DNA of 49,842 nt. Source: Anaerolineae bacterium (lineage in GTDB: Bacteria > Chloroflexota > Anaerolineae > Aggregatilineales > Phototrophicaceae). The stretch is from assembly GCA_013360465.1 (NCBI GenBank), contig JABWBO010000021.1, positions 1-49,842 on the forward strand. Direction: 5' to 3'. Shown piece by piece: positions 8,882-18,382 of this stretch (positions within the stretch are counted from its first letter, which is position 1; each line of letters starts with the position of its first letter). Position numbers and translations under genes: made by a program. Below the pieces are notes generated by a model. That model worked only from the letters and a program-made list of their open reading frames with translations, searched no databases and was not told the DNA's origin.

Positions 8882-10849
8882 ATGGAAACAAAAGGCATTT
8901 CTCGCCGTCGTTTCTTGCAGATGATGGCGAGCGGTACAGCAGCGGCGGTTGCTGTCGCTGTATCCCCCTGGACGATTGCGGCACAGGAAACGCCAGCCTT
9001 GAAGGAAGCTCCAATGCTGGCTGACCTGGTTGCCAGCGGCGCGCTGCCTCCGGTCAACGAGCGTCTCCCGATCAACCCGCGTGTCATCACCCCGCTGGAC
9101 GAAGTGGGGCAGTACGGCGGCACGCTCCGCCGCGCCTTCAAGGGCATTTCGGACCGCTGGGGTCCCACGAAGCTCAACGAAGAAATGGCGATTGAGTGGG
9201 ATATCCCCGACGCCGAGACCGTCAACCTCGTCCCCAACTACATCTCCGGATGGGTTCAAAACGACGACGCTACCGAGTTCACCTTCACCCTGCGCGAGGG
9301 TTTGCACTGGTCGGATGGACACCCGTTCACCACCGAAGATGTGAAGTTCTGGTACGACGAGTACTACATGAACGGGCTGCAGGCGCGAGAAGTCACCCTC
9401 ACGATCGGCGGCGAACCGATGGTGATTGAAATTGTCGATGCGCTGACCTGGAAGTCGGTTTTCCCCAAGCCGAACCCGCTGCTGCCGCTGGCGATTGCCA
9501 AGCTGACGCTCGGTTCCTGGGCGGGTCCCACGATGGCTGTGCCGAAGCACTACCTCAGCCAGTATCTTGCCCACCTGACGACCGATCAGAGCTTGATCGA
9601 TGCGGCGATGGAACGAACCGGCGTCGAGACGTGGCAGCAGCTTCACGGCGACGGAAGCACGGCGCTTCAGGGTCCTATCGCCGGATGGTGGACCAACCCC
9701 GAACGTCCGGTCATCAACGCCTGGATGTCCGTCAACGAACCAACGTCGGACCCCTGGCTCGCCACCCGCAATCCTTACTACCATGCCGTCGATACCGAGG
9801 GCAATCAGCTGCCTTACATCGACGGATGGTCTCATGCCTGGTTCGAAGACAACGCCGTCTTCGATCTGTGGGTTGCCCAGGGCTTGATCGACGCCCAGAT
9901 TCGCCATGTCAGCACCGCCAATTTCACCTTCTACAAGGAAAATGAGGCGGCGGGAGGGTACGGAGTCAAGATTTGGCGAAACGCCAGTACCAATGCCTTT
10001 TTCCCGAACATCTCCCATAAAGACCCGGTGGTGCGCGCCCTCTTTGATGATGCGCGCTTCCGCGAAGCGCTCTCCATCGCCATCAACCGCGAAGAGATCA
10101 ATGACCTGATCTACAACGGGCTGTACACGCCCCGACAGGCTTCACCGGTGACCGGTTCGCCGAACTTCGATGCCGAGTTCGCCGCCCGCTGGGCGGAATT
10201 TGACCCGGATCGCGCCAATCAACTGCTGGACGAGATCGGTCTGACCGCGCGCGATGCCGACGGTTTCCGCCTGCGCCCCGACGGATCGTCGCTCGTCATC
10301 ACCATCCTGTTCCAGACGGGTTTCAGCAGTCTGGAAGACGAGGTGAACCTGGTCGAGCAGTACTGGGAAGCGGTCGGGTTGAACATCAATCAGGAACTCG
10401 TGGAACGTTCGCTGTATCAGGAACGCACCACCGCCGGCGATGTCGATATTGGCGTGTGGACTGCCGACCGCAACATCATCGTCATGGCAGATCCTTCTCG
10501 CTATACGGGTGAACAGGCGGACGGTCCCTGGGCGCCGCTCTTCGGTGCATGGTGGTCGAAGCAGCCGCGCGCTTCGGAAGAACCTCCGGCAGATCACCCC
10601 ATTCGGGAGATCTGGCGGCTGTGGGAAGCCGCGCAGTCCGAACCGGACGAAGCGACGCGCAGCGCCCTGTTCAAGCAGATGCTCGACATCCATAAGGAAC
10701 ACCCGTACATGATCGGTACGGTAGGTGAAAGCCCACAGCTGTTCATCGTGAAGAACAATGTTGGCAATATCCAGGCTGGGCATGTCTGGGATGACACGCT
10801 GCGCTCCCCCGGCGGTGTGAACCCTGTTACCTGGTACTTCAAGTCCTAG
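8882..10849 (+). CDS. ABC importer system 1, Tat-exported solute-binding protein (SBP_bac_5)
   Basis: This 655-residue protein is the extracellular receptor of importer system 1. A twin-arginine signal (SRRRFLQ, then AAAVAVAVSPW, then an AQE processing region) replaces a lipobox, so it is exported folded. The mature part is a family 5 oligopeptide/oligosaccharide-binding protein (FTLREGLHWSDGHPFTTEDV, FREALSIAINREEIN). After the signal comes a leader-like stretch, APMLADLVASGALPPVNERL, shared almost exactly with the binding protein at 33818. An AAAGGAG ribosome site precedes the ATG. Family 5 proteins bind peptides or sugars. The neighbours point to uronate oligomers, which is inference. A hairpin follows the gene. 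Confidence 0.85.
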   Translation: METKGISRRRFLQMMASGTAAAVAVAVSPWTIAAQETPALKEAPMLADLVASGALPPVNERLPINPRVITPLDEVGQYGGTLRRAFKGISDRWGPTKLNEEMAIEWDIPDAETVNLVPNYISGWVQNDDATEFTFTLREGLHWSDGHPFTTEDVKFWYDEYYMNGLQAREVTLTIGGEPMVIEIVDALTWKSVFPKPNPLLPLAIAKLTLGSWAGPTMAVPKHYLSQYLAHLTTDQSLIDAAMERTGVETWQQLHGDGSTALQGPIAGWWTNPERPVINAWMSVNEPTSDPWLATRNPYYHAVDTEGNQLPYIDGWSHAWFEDNAVFDLWVAQGLIDAQIRHVSTANFTFYKENEAAGGYGVKIWRNASTNAFFPNISHKDPVVRALFDDARFREALSIAINREEINDLIYNGLYTPRQASPVTGSPNFDAEFAARWAEFDPDRANQLLDEIGLTARDADGFRLRPDGSSLVITILFQTGFSSLEDEVNLVEQYWEAVGLNINQELVERSLYQERTTAGDVDIGVWTADRNIIVMADPSRYTGEQADGPWAPLFGAWWSKQPRASEEPPADHPIREIWRLWEAAQSEPDEATRSALFKQMLDIHKEHPYMIGTVGESPQLFIVKNNVGNIQAGHVWDDTLRSPGGVNPVTWYFKS

Positions 10850-10877
10850 CTCCAGCAAGCCGTTCCGAAGACAGCAG

Positions 10878-10914
10878 GATGAAGGTGGGATGAAGGTTTG
10901 ATCCCACCTTCATC
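10878..10914 (+). promoter_or_regulatory. Intercistronic hairpin after the binding-protein gene (system 1)
   Basis: A perfect 14-bp stem, GATGAAGGTGGGAT at 10878-10891 with its complement at 10901-10914, encloses a 9-base loop. No T-tract follows. The placement between a binding-protein gene and its permease genes is typical of elements that protect the upstream message or thin out read-through, giving more receptor than membrane complex. Confidence 0.6.
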
Positions 10915-10943
10915 GCTCAAAGCCTAAAGTACTCGAGGGAATA

Positions 10944-11927
10944 ATGCTTCAGTTTATCATGCGCCGTTTGGCATATGCACTTATAACCATCTGGGTGATC
11001 TCGGTGATGAGCTTCATCATCATCCAGCTCCCGCCCGGCGACTTTCTCTCTTCCTACGTCGCCAGACTGGCGGAAATGGGGACCTCCGTCTCCGCCGAGC
11101 AGACCCAGATCATGCGCGAAACTTACGGCTTAGATCAGCCTATCCATATGCAGTACATCAAATGGATGAGCGGCGTGGTGCAGGGCGATTTCGGCAGATC
11201 GCTGGAGTGGGAGGTCCCTGTCGCTGATCTGATCTGGGATCGCATGGCGATGAGCGTCCTCCTCGGCGCTTCCTCGATCCTCTTCGTGTGGTCTGTCGCC
11301 ATCCCCATCGGAGTTTTTTCGGCAACGCACCAGTACTCCCCGATGGACTATATCTCGACATTTCTCGGTTTCCTGGGCTTGGCAATCCCCGATTTCCTGC
11401 TGGCGCTCATCCTGATGTGGATCGCTTTCTCCTCTTTTGGTCAGGATGTGGGCGGTTTGTTTTCACCGGAATTCAAGGATGCGCCCTGGGACTTCGCAAA
11501 ATTCATCGATCTGCTCAAACACATCTGGCTGCCGATGATCGTGGTGGGGACTTCTGGGACCGCCGGGTTGATTCGCACCATGCGGGCGAACATGCTCGAC
11601 GAGATCAATCAGCCTTATGTAGAAACTGCCCGCGCCAAAGGGCTGAGCGAGCGCCGGCTCATCTGGAAGTACCCGGTTCGCGTGGCGCTCAATCCCTTCA
11701 TCAGCACGGTTGGCTACGCGCTGCCTTCGCTGATCGGCGGAGTGGTCATCACGGCGGTCGTCCTGAATCTGCCGACTATCGGACCCCTGCTGCTGCGCGC
11801 TCTGCTGTCTCAGGACATGTTTCTCGCCGGTGCGATTATCCTCCTGCTGAGTTCACTGACGGTCATCGGCACGCTGCTGTCGGATATCCTCCTCGCGCTT
11901 CTGGATCCTCGGATCAGGCTGGACTAA
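10944..11927 (+). CDS. ABC importer system 1, permease B (DppB-like)
   Basis: The 327-residue membrane protein starts with the usual DppB opening (MLQFIMRRLAYALITIWVIS, then IIQLPPGDF) and has about six helices. The EAA coupling motif is visible as ETARAKGLSERRL. It pairs with the DppC-like permease 10 bases downstream to form the translocation channel. GAGGGA precedes the ATG. Length and topology are normal for the family. It is clearly more similar to the permease at 32747 than to that at 46836, especially in the QLPPGDF region and the extracellular loop. Confidence 0.9.
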   Translation: MLQFIMRRLAYALITIWVISVMSFIIIQLPPGDFLSSYVARLAEMGTSVSAEQTQIMRETYGLDQPIHMQYIKWMSGVVQGDFGRSLEWEVPVADLIWDRMAMSVLLGASSILFVWSVAIPIGVFSATHQYSPMDYISTFLGFLGLAIPDFLLALILMWIAFSSFGQDVGGLFSPEFKDAPWDFAKFIDLLKHIWLPMIVVGTSGTAGLIRTMRANMLDEINQPYVETARAKGLSERRLIWKYPVRVALNPFISTVGYALPSLIGGVVITAVVLNLPTIGPLLLRALLSQDMFLAGAIILLLSSLTVIGTLLSDILLALLDPRIRLD

Positions 11928-11937
11928 AGGCATATCG

Positions 11938-13098
11938 ATGACGACTACCGCAGCCCCCCCCGATCTGGAACCGCTGGACTCTTTCGAAGCCGCTGAAGAG
12001 GAGAAAGCAATCGCCATCGCGACGCCTCGTCAGTTGATGGTTCGGAAGTTCATGAAACATCGCATCGCTGTCGTCAGCCTGGTGGTTCTGATCATCCTGT
12101 ATCTGATGGCGCTGTTTGCGGGATTCCTCAGCCCTTACGACCCGAATACGTACAATTCCAGCTTCAAATTCGTCCCTCCTATGACGATCACCTTTCTGGA
12201 CGGTGAAGGCAACTTCACCTTCCGCCCTGGCGTCAACAATCTCGTCGAAGAGCGCGACCCGGAGACGCTGCGCATCACCTACAGGACGGATTACACGACC
12301 TGGTTTCCGATCCGCTTCTTCGTCAAAGGCAAACCCTACAGGCTGTTCAATCTGATCGACACCGATCTTCACCTGCTTGGACTGGGCGAAGAAGCCGGCG
12401 CCCTGCCTATCGCGATTCTGGGCACAGATCGACTGGGGCGCGACATGTTCTCGCGCGTGCTGTATGGATCACAGGTCTCGCTGTCGATAGGTCTCGTCAG
12501 CGTGTTTTTGAGCGTGATGTTCGGCATCGTCCTGGGCGGCATTTCCGGCTACTACGGCGGAGTCATCGATACCGTCATCCAGCGCGTGATCGAGTTCATC
12601 CGCTCGCTGCCGTCGCTGCCCTTGTGGATGGCGCTCAGCGCCGCTCTGCCGCCAGAGATGCCGCAGGAGAGCCGCTATTTCGGCATCACGATCATCCTAT
12701 CGGTGATCGGCTGGACCTCGTTAGGGCGGCAGGTGCGCGGGCGCTTCCTGGCGCTGCGCACCGAAGACTTCGTGCTGGCGGCGCGGCTTTCTGGCGCGAA
12801 GGACCGGCGGGTGATCTTCCGGCACATGGTTCCTTCTTTCACCAGCCACATCATCGCCTCGCTCACCCTGTCCATACCGGGCATCATCCTGGCGGAAACC
12901 TCGCTCAGCTTCCTGGGGCTGGGGCTGCGTCAGCCTGCCATCAGCTGGGGAATACTCCTACAGGAGGCGCAGAATATCCGCACTGTCGCCCTGTCGCCCT
13001 GGCTGCTGCTGCCCGGCGCTGCCATCATCATCACCGTACTCGCCTTCAACTTCCTGGGCGATGGCTTGCGCGACGCCGCCGACCCGTTCAATCGTTAG
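11938..13098 (+). CDS. ABC importer system 1, permease C (DppC-like) with an enlarged outer loop
   Basis: The 386-residue permease has an N-terminal cytoplasmic extension, a first helix (VVSLVVLIILYLMALFAGF) and then about 90 residues before the conserved LGTDRLGRDMFSR. Ordinary DppC proteins have about 20 to 30 residues there. The insert is polar and beta-like (FKFVPPMTITFLDGEG, RLFNLIDTDLHLLG) and should lie outside, next to the binding protein. Five more helices follow, with the EAA motif AARLSGAKDRRVIFRHM. The same insert occurs in the permease at 31566 but not at 45944. It may form a docking or gating surface for large acidic sugars, which is inference. Confidence 0.88.
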   Translation: MTTTAAPPDLEPLDSFEAAEEEKAIAIATPRQLMVRKFMKHRIAVVSLVVLIILYLMALFAGFLSPYDPNTYNSSFKFVPPMTITFLDGEGNFTFRPGVNNLVEERDPETLRITYRTDYTTWFPIRFFVKGKPYRLFNLIDTDLHLLGLGEEAGALPIAILGTDRLGRDMFSRVLYGSQVSLSIGLVSVFLSVMFGIVLGGISGYYGGVIDTVIQRVIEFIRSLPSLPLWMALSAALPPEMPQESRYFGITIILSVIGWTSLGRQVRGRFLALRTEDFVLAARLSGAKDRRVIFRHMVPSFTSHIIASLTLSIPGIILAETSLSFLGLGLRQPAISWGILLQEAQNIRTVALSPWLLLPGAAIIITVLAFNFLGDGLRDAADPFNR

Positions 13099-13110
13099 GA
13101 CAGGGCTTTG

Positions 13111-14112
13111 ATGAACGACAACAACGTGTTGCTGGAGGTCAAGAATCTGAGGGTCTCCTTTGCGCTGACCGAAGCCACCGTTCAAGCCGTCGATGGCGTC
13201 ACCTTCACGATTGAGGCGGGCAAAACCCTCGGCATCGTGGGCGAAAGCGGCTGTGGCAAGAGCGTCACCGCGCGCGCGATCCTGGGAATGGTCCGACCGC
13301 CGGGCAGGATCACCGCCGGGGAAATCCTGTATCACGGTAAGTCCGGCGCGCCGGTTGACCTGGCTAAGCTGCCCCCCAACAGCCAGGAAATCCGCAGTGT
13401 TCGTTGGGGCGACATCGCCATGATCTTTCAGGAGCCGATGACTTCGCTCAGCCCGGTACACACCATCGGCAATCAGATGATCGAAGCCATTCAGCTCCAT
13501 AAAGCGGTCAGCAAGCGCGATGCTGAGGCGATTTCGGTGGATATGATGAAGCGGGTCGGTTTGCCGACGCCGGAACGGCTGCTGAGCCGCTATCGCCACG
13601 AACTCAGCGGCGGTATGCGCCAGCGCGTCATGATCGCTATGGCGTTGACCTGCAGCCCGCGCCTGCTCATCGCCGACGAGCCGACCACCGCGCTCGACGT
13701 GACCACCCAGGCGCAGATTCTCGATCTCATGCGCGAGCTGCAGGCTGAATTCCAGATGGCGATCATGTTCATCACCCACAACCTCGGCGTCATCGCCGAA
13801 ATGGCGGATGAAGTCATCGTGATGTATTTGGGGAAGGAGGTGGAAGTCGCTGATGTGGATACCATCTTCCACAACGCCTCTCACCCCTATACGCAGGCGC
13901 TGCTGCGCTCTATCCCCCGCCATGATGTGGTGGTAGAACAACTGGCGACCATTGAAGGGACCGTGCCGGACCCCACAGCCATCCCTTCCGGGTGCGCTTT
14001 CCACCCGCGCTGCCAGCACTATCAGCGCGGGGTATGCAAAGTGCCATCGCTGATCGAACTTTCCGACAATCACTATGTGCGCTGCGCGCGGGCGCTGGAC
14101 CTGAAGCATTAG
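13111..14112 (+). CDS. ABC importer system 1, ATPase D (DppD-like)
   Basis: This ATPase of about 333 residues has Walker [10 protein letters not shown]-loop [10 protein letters not shown], signature LSGGMRQRV, Walker [13 protein letters not shown] and the H-loop FITHN. The C-terminal oligopeptide-transporter extension carries the cysteine cluster [16 protein letters not shown], a region that binds a [4Fe-4S] cluster in some DppD proteins. The ATG at 13111 is preferred over the TTG at 13108, with AGGACAGGG upstream. It is 12 bases after the permease gene and followed by the partner ATPase after 28 bases. Confidence 0.9.
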   Translation: MNDNNVLLEVKNLRVSFALTEATVQAVDGVTFTIEAGKTLGIVGESGCGKSVTARAILGMVRPPGRITAGEILYHGKSGAPVDLAKLPPNSQEIRSVRWGDIAMIFQEPMTSLSPVHTIGNQMIEAIQLHKAVSKRDAEAISVDMMKRVGLPTPERLLSRYRHELSGGMRQRVMIAMALTCSPRLLIADEPTTALDVTTQAQILDLMRELQAEFQMAIMFITHNLGVIAEMADEVIVMYLGKEVEVADVDTIFHNASHPYTQALLRSIPRHDVVVEQLATIEGTVPDPTAIPSGCAFHPRCQHYQRGVCKVPSLIELSDNHYVRCARALDLKH

Positions 14113-14140
14113 CCGCTCGACAGGCAACGGAGTCTTCGTG

Positions 14141-15160
14141 ATGACAGAAAACAACGCCGACGCTTTACTGCGAGTGAATCACCTTGCCAAGCATTTCCCC
14201 ATTTACCGACAGGGGTTCCTCCGTAAGCGTGTCGTCAATCATGTGCGCGCCGTCGATGACATCAGCTTTCATATTCGTCAGGGGGAAGTCCTTGGGCTGG
14301 TGGGCGAGAGCGGCTGCGGCAAGACAACCACCGGCCGGCTCATCCTGCGGGCGCTCGATCCGACGGCGGGCGAGGTCCTTTTTCGCGACGCCAACCTGGG
14401 ACAAGTAGACCTTGCGAAACTGCCCCGCGCAGAAATGCGCACGGTCTGGCAGAACATCCAGTTGATCTTTCAAGACCCCTACTCTTCGCTGAATCCGAGG
14501 ATGACGCTGGAACAGATCGTCTCGGAGCCGATGCAAAACTATCAGAAATATGCGCCTGCGCAGCGCCGGGACAAAGTGGCGGAGATGCTTCAGCTCGTCG
14601 GGCTGCGCCCGGAATACATGAGCCGCTACCCACATGCCTTCAGCGGCGGTCAGCGCCAGCGCATCGGCATCGCTCGCGCCCTGGCGCTGCATCCCCAACT
14701 GGTCATCTGCGACGAGCCGGTTTCAGCCCTGGATGTTTCGGTCCAGGCGCAAATTCTGAACCTGCTGCAATCGCTGCGCGCTCAGCTTGGCTTGACCTAC
14801 CTGTTCATCTCCCACGATCTGAGCGTGGTGCGCCACCTCAGCAACCGCGTCGTCGTGATGTATGTCGGCAAGATCGTCGAAGTGGCGAGTACCGAAGCGC
14901 TGTTCACCGATGTGCAGCATCCTTATACAAGCGCGCTGCTGGCTTCTGCGCCGACGCCAGACCCGCGCGCCAAGCGGAACAGCAAGCCGCTGGCTGGCGA
15001 GGTTGCCGATCCCGCCAACCCGCCGCGCGGGTGTTACTTCCACCCGCGCTGTCCCTTCGCTCAGGAACGCTGCAAAGTCGAGCCGCCGCCGCTGAGGGAA
15101 GTCAAGCCGGATCACTGGGCGAGCTGTCACTTCTCCGAAAAGCTCGCGCTGCAGCACTGA
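14141..15160 (+). CDS. ABC importer system 1, ATPase F (DppF-like)
   Basis: The 339-residue ATPase is the second nucleotide-binding subunit. It contains Walker [10 protein letters not shown]-loop [13 protein letters not shown], signature [10 protein letters not shown], Walker [13 protein letters not shown] and H-loop FISHDLSVV. The C-terminal extension has the cysteine pattern GCYFHPRCPFAQERC. The FPIYRQGFLRKRVVNHVRAV insertion near the N terminus is typical of DppF/OppF. The ATG at 14141 has GGAG nearby and is preferred to the GTG at 14138. It ends the transporter set, and a long hairpin follows before the radical SAM gene. Confidence 0.9.
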   Translation: MTENNADALLRVNHLAKHFPIYRQGFLRKRVVNHVRAVDDISFHIRQGEVLGLVGESGCGKTTTGRLILRALDPTAGEVLFRDANLGQVDLAKLPRAEMRTVWQNIQLIFQDPYSSLNPRMTLEQIVSEPMQNYQKYAPAQRRDKVAEMLQLVGLRPEYMSRYPHAFSGGQRQRIGIARALALHPQLVICDEPVSALDVSVQAQILNLLQSLRAQLGLTYLFISHDLSVVRHLSNRVVVMYVGKIVEVASTEALFTDVQHPYTSALLASAPTPDPRAKRNSKPLAGEVADPANPPRGCYFHPRCPFAQERCKVEPPPLREVKPDHWASCHFSEKLALQH

Positions 15161-15191
15161 ATGATGCACCCGGCAAATGACATGGGACGGC

Positions 15192-15240
15192 GGGACGGCA
15201 TTGCTGTCAGCCATCGCGGCGGATGGCAGCATGGCGTCCC
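15192..15240 (+). promoter_or_regulatory. Long imperfect hairpin between the importer and radical SAM genes
   Basis: GGGACG, CAT, GCT and GCCATC on the left pair in order with GATGGC, AGC, ATG and CGTCCC on the right, across 15192-15240, with small bulges and a 6-base loop. No T-run follows. It lies in the 183-base gap after the DppF-like gene and may be a partial terminator or a processing site. No clear promoter was found in the rest of the gap. Confidence 0.45.
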
Positions 15241-15343
15241 TGCGACCACAGCAGACAGCCACCCCCATATGCGAACAGCCTGTGTTCTGGAATAACCTCC
15301 CCGGCAGGAGGATCGTTCAGGTAGATGAGACGGAACCCCACTT

Positions 15344-17116
15344 ATGAAGATCATGCTGCTGTTTCCGCCCAATTGGACGCCCAGTATGCCACATCTGGCG
15401 CTGCCTACGCTGACGGCATATCTACGCGGGAACGGGATCGAGGTCATTCAGCGCGATCTCAACGCCACGACTTTTGACGAAATCCTCACGTCCGGGTACA
15501 TACGGAAAAGCCTGACGCGGCTCAGAGAGTATTACGGGCAGGACGCCAGCCGTCACCCAAAAGAACGACGCGGTCTGCCCCGAAGGGAACACGTCCTGTG
15601 GGCGCTGTCGGAGGGCGAACGGCTGGCGCGCGAGGTGGAAGCCGCCAAGCAGATCATCCGCAGCGAGCAGTTCTTCGATGGCGCGACCAGCCTGCCCGCC
15701 TTTGAGACGGTCATCCAGGCGCTTGAAGTCGCGTCGATGCCGTTCTTCCCGGCTTCGCTCACCCTGCAAACCTATATCTCAGCTTACCCCACCGACAGCA
15801 GCGCGGCGCTCTTGCAGGCGGTCCGGGACGAACACCACAACATCTTCCTGGAGCTTTTCCGCGAGGGCATCCTGCGGGAAATCGCCCGCGAACACCCGGA
15901 CATCGTCGGAATCTCCATCCCGTCCATGCCGCAGATGCTTGCCGGCATGACTCTGGCATACCTGGTGAAGGATGCCGGTCTCGACTGTCACGTCACGGTC
16001 GGCGGACCGCACATCAGTATGCTGCGCGATGAACTCGTCAAGGTCCCGGCAATCTTCAGTTTGTTCGACAGCGCGGTGGTGTTCGACGGCGAAGTGCCGC
16101 TGCTCCGGCTGGCGGAAGCGCTGAGCGGCGATGGCGATCTCTCCACCGTGCCGAATCTCGTCTATCGAGATGGCGATGCGATCCGCGTGACCGAGCGTAA
16201 AGTTCCAGAGAAGATCAGCGATCTACCCATGCCTGATTTCGACGGGCTGCCGCTGGACCGCTATCTCGCGCCCTATCTCGCGCTGCCCCTGCTGACCGCG
16301 CGCGGCTGCTATTTCGGCAAGTGCGCTTTCTGCAACGTCGGCTATGGCGAAGCGGAATCCTTCAGCCAGCTGCGCGTTGAGCAGCTGGTCGAACAGATGA
16401 CGGCGCTGCGCAGTCGCTATGGCGTCCGTCATATCTTCTTTTCCGATGAAGCGATCTCGCCGAAGAACCTGCGCGCGCTGCCGCTCGCCCTGGAGACGAT
16501 CGGCGCGCCGTTCCACTGGGGTGGATGCGCCCGCTTCGAGCGGGTGATCACGCGCGATCTGCTGGAATCGATGCAGCGCGGCGGCTGTCGGATGATCCTG
16601 TATGGTCTGGAAAGCGCATCCGAAGCCATCATGGACCGGATGCTCAAAGGGACCCGCGCCGGGGACATGAGCCGCATCCTGATCGATGGCAGCGAAGCCG
16701 GAATCTGGAATCACACCTTTTTCTTCTTCGGCTTCCCTGGCGAGACCCTGGAAGATGCTCAAGCGACGGTGAACTTTCTGTACCAGCACAAACCGCACAT
16801 CCATTCTGCGGCGATGGGGACCTTCCTGATGGAACGTTACTCGCCTGCCCACCAGTTTCCTCAGCGTTTTGGCGTCTCGAAGATCGTCGAAGAGCCGGAG
16901 AAAGACCTGGCGATATACTTCGATTATGAGGTCGCCCAGGGGATGAATGCCGCGTTCGCTGAAACGATAGCCGATCGCTTCATGGAGACGCTGCCCGATA
17001 AGCCTTTTCCGCAGTTTTACGCCAACGACGTGTACCGCTTCCTGTACGCCTCTTATCTGAGCGAAAAGGGCAAGCCGATGGTCCCCTGGCTCATCCCGGA
17101 ACCCCAGCAAGCATAG
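15344..17116 (+). CDS. B12-binding-type radical SAM protein
   Basis: The 590-residue protein has the layout of class B radical SAM enzymes. The N-terminal region (about 1-280) starts MKIMLLFPPNWTPSMPHLAL and contains the Rossmann-like strands DIVGISIPSM and CHVTVGGPH of a cobalamin-binding domain. The radical SAM barrel follows at about 310-520. Its cluster motif is CYFGKCAFC (C322, C327, C330), a CX4CX2C spacing rather than the usual CX3CX2C. The GGPH motif, YGLESASEAIMDRMLKGT and FFFGFPGETLEDA are typical of the family. The DxHxxG lower-ligand motif was not seen, as is common in this class. Such enzymes methylate or rearrange unreactive carbons. Nothing links it to a known pathway. It is 12 bases upstream of the HAD-like gene, which suggests a shared task. 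Confidence 0.8.
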   Translation: MKIMLLFPPNWTPSMPHLALPTLTAYLRGNGIEVIQRDLNATTFDEILTSGYIRKSLTRLREYYGQDASRHPKERRGLPRREHVLWALSEGERLAREVEAAKQIIRSEQFFDGATSLPAFETVIQALEVASMPFFPASLTLQTYISAYPTDSSAALLQAVRDEHHNIFLELFREGILREIAREHPDIVGISIPSMPQMLAGMTLAYLVKDAGLDCHVTVGGPHISMLRDELVKVPAIFSLFDSAVVFDGEVPLLRLAEALSGDGDLSTVPNLVYRDGDAIRVTERKVPEKISDLPMPDFDGLPLDRYLAPYLALPLLTARGCYFGKCAFCNVGYGEAESFSQLRVEQLVEQMTALRSRYGVRHIFFSDEAISPKNLRALPLALETIGAPFHWGGCARFERVITRDLLESMQRGGCRMILYGLESASEAIMDRMLKGTRAGDMSRILIDGSEAGIWNHTFFFFGFPGETLEDAQATVNFLYQHKPHIHSAAMGTFLMERYSPAHQFPQRFGVSKIVEEPEKDLAIYFDYEVAQGMNAAFAETIADRFMETLPDKPFPQFYANDVYRFLYASYLSEKGKPMVPWLIPEPQQA

Positions 17117-17128
17117 TGCGGAGCCATA

Positions 17129-18382
17129 ATGATCCTCGATACTCTGACCCAGGAACTGGACTCGTACCGCGACACGACGCCGGACGGCGCGCTGGCGCAG
17201 ACCCACGCGCCCCTGATCTGCTTCGACACGCAGGAGCCGTTTCTTCCGCTGGCAGCCGGCTGCACCGTATTTCGGTCGGCGGCGAAGTCGCCTTCCTCGA
17301 AGTTCGCCATCGATCCCGCCGACGGCACTGCGATTGAGTATGCCGTCTGGTGGGACTGGGAGATTCAGCATCTCTACGAACTGGAGCATATCTGGGTCTA
17401 TCTGAACGCAGGCGGCGATATCGTCCGGGTGGAAGCGTCGGCGCATGGCGCGAAGTATTCGCTCCAGCGTCGTGACGGCGCGCTGCCCCTATCCGATGAC
17501 GGACGCCCCCTCGTGTACTCCGAACCCGGTAAACATGGTTTTGCCGCCGATGCCGAAGCGTTCAGCGGATACGTCGATCACATCATCGCCAACTGCCGCG
17601 CGAATGCCGGGGAAGAGGGCATCCACACCCGCAATCTCTTCGGCGCTGCCGCCTTTGGCGATCCGAGTCCGTTCGAGCACCGCCTCGCCAGACGCTATAT
17701 GCAGCGGCTCGCCTTCACCCCATCCTTCGCCTTCAACCGCGTCTTCGATCTGCGCAGCGTGCCGATCCTACCCTGGGCGCGGCTGAAAGCCTGGATTCCC
17801 CGACGCATTAATGCCTGGCGAGAACATCTGCCGCAGATCGTCCCGCATATCCCGCTGGTCTGCCTCGATTCTGGCGATACGCTGATGGATGAGGGGACAC
17901 AGCGCTATGTTGATGAGGTCGTCGTCGCCGCCGAATTCATCCCCGGCGCGCTGGACCTGCTGGCTGGACTGCACGCCGCCGGCTATCCGCTGGCGCTGGT
18001 GGTCGATGGTTCGGTCGCCGGGACGCGGAATTTCTACCAGCAGGTCCCCGGTTTGTGGGAAGCCTTTGCCGCCCTTGCCGTTTCCGAACAGGTCGGGGTC
18101 GATAAGCCCGACCCGCGTATGTTCCGCGCGGCGCTGGATGCCATGAACATCCCCGCTGAGGACTACCCCCGTGTGGTCATGTTCGGAAACAATCTCTCGC
18201 GCGACATCAAAGGCGCGAACGCGCTTGGGCTGATCAGCGTGTGGCTGAGCTGGTCCACGCGCCGCACCCACACCCCAGCCGACGACAGCGAAGTTCCAGC
18301 CTACCACATCGCCTTGCCCCTGGAACTCCTCGACCTGCTGGAACGAATCGAGCTGGGGCTGCCGGCTACGTCTCAAACGTGA
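17129..18382 (+). CDS. Two-domain protein: unknown N-terminal domain plus HAD-like hydrolase
   Basis: The first 200 or so residues form a domain I cannot name. It has a conserved-looking block, WWDWEIQHLYELEHIWVY, then RVEASAHGAKY and SEPGKHGF, suggesting a beta-sandwich with buried Trp, Glu and His residues. The C-terminal part (about 240-400) is HAD-like. Motif I reads LDSGDTL (D247, with G at the usual second Asp and D250 after it), motif II is in LVVDGS, the motif III Lys is in VDKPDP and motif IV is FGNNLSRDIKGA. The altered motif I may change or abolish phosphatase activity. It follows the radical SAM gene by 12 bases with a GGAG site. Its end overlaps the convergent gene at 18366 by 17 bases. 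Confidence 0.65.
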   Translation: MILDTLTQELDSYRDTTPDGALAQTHAPLICFDTQEPFLPLAAGCTVFRSAAKSPSSKFAIDPADGTAIEYAVWWDWEIQHLYELEHIWVYLNAGGDIVRVEASAHGAKYSLQRRDGALPLSDDGRPLVYSEPGKHGFAADAEAFSGYVDHIIANCRANAGEEGIHTRNLFGAAAFGDPSPFEHRLARRYMQRLAFTPSFAFNRVFDLRSVPILPWARLKAWIPRRINAWREHLPQIVPHIPLVCLDSGDTLMDEGTQRYVDEVVVAAEFIPGALDLLAGLHAAGYPLALVVDGSVAGTRNFYQQVPGLWEAFAALAVSEQVGVDKPDPRMFRAALDAMNIPAEDYPRVVMFGNNLSRDIKGANALGLISVWLSWSTRRTHTPADDSEVPAYHIALPLELLDLLERIELGLPATSQT

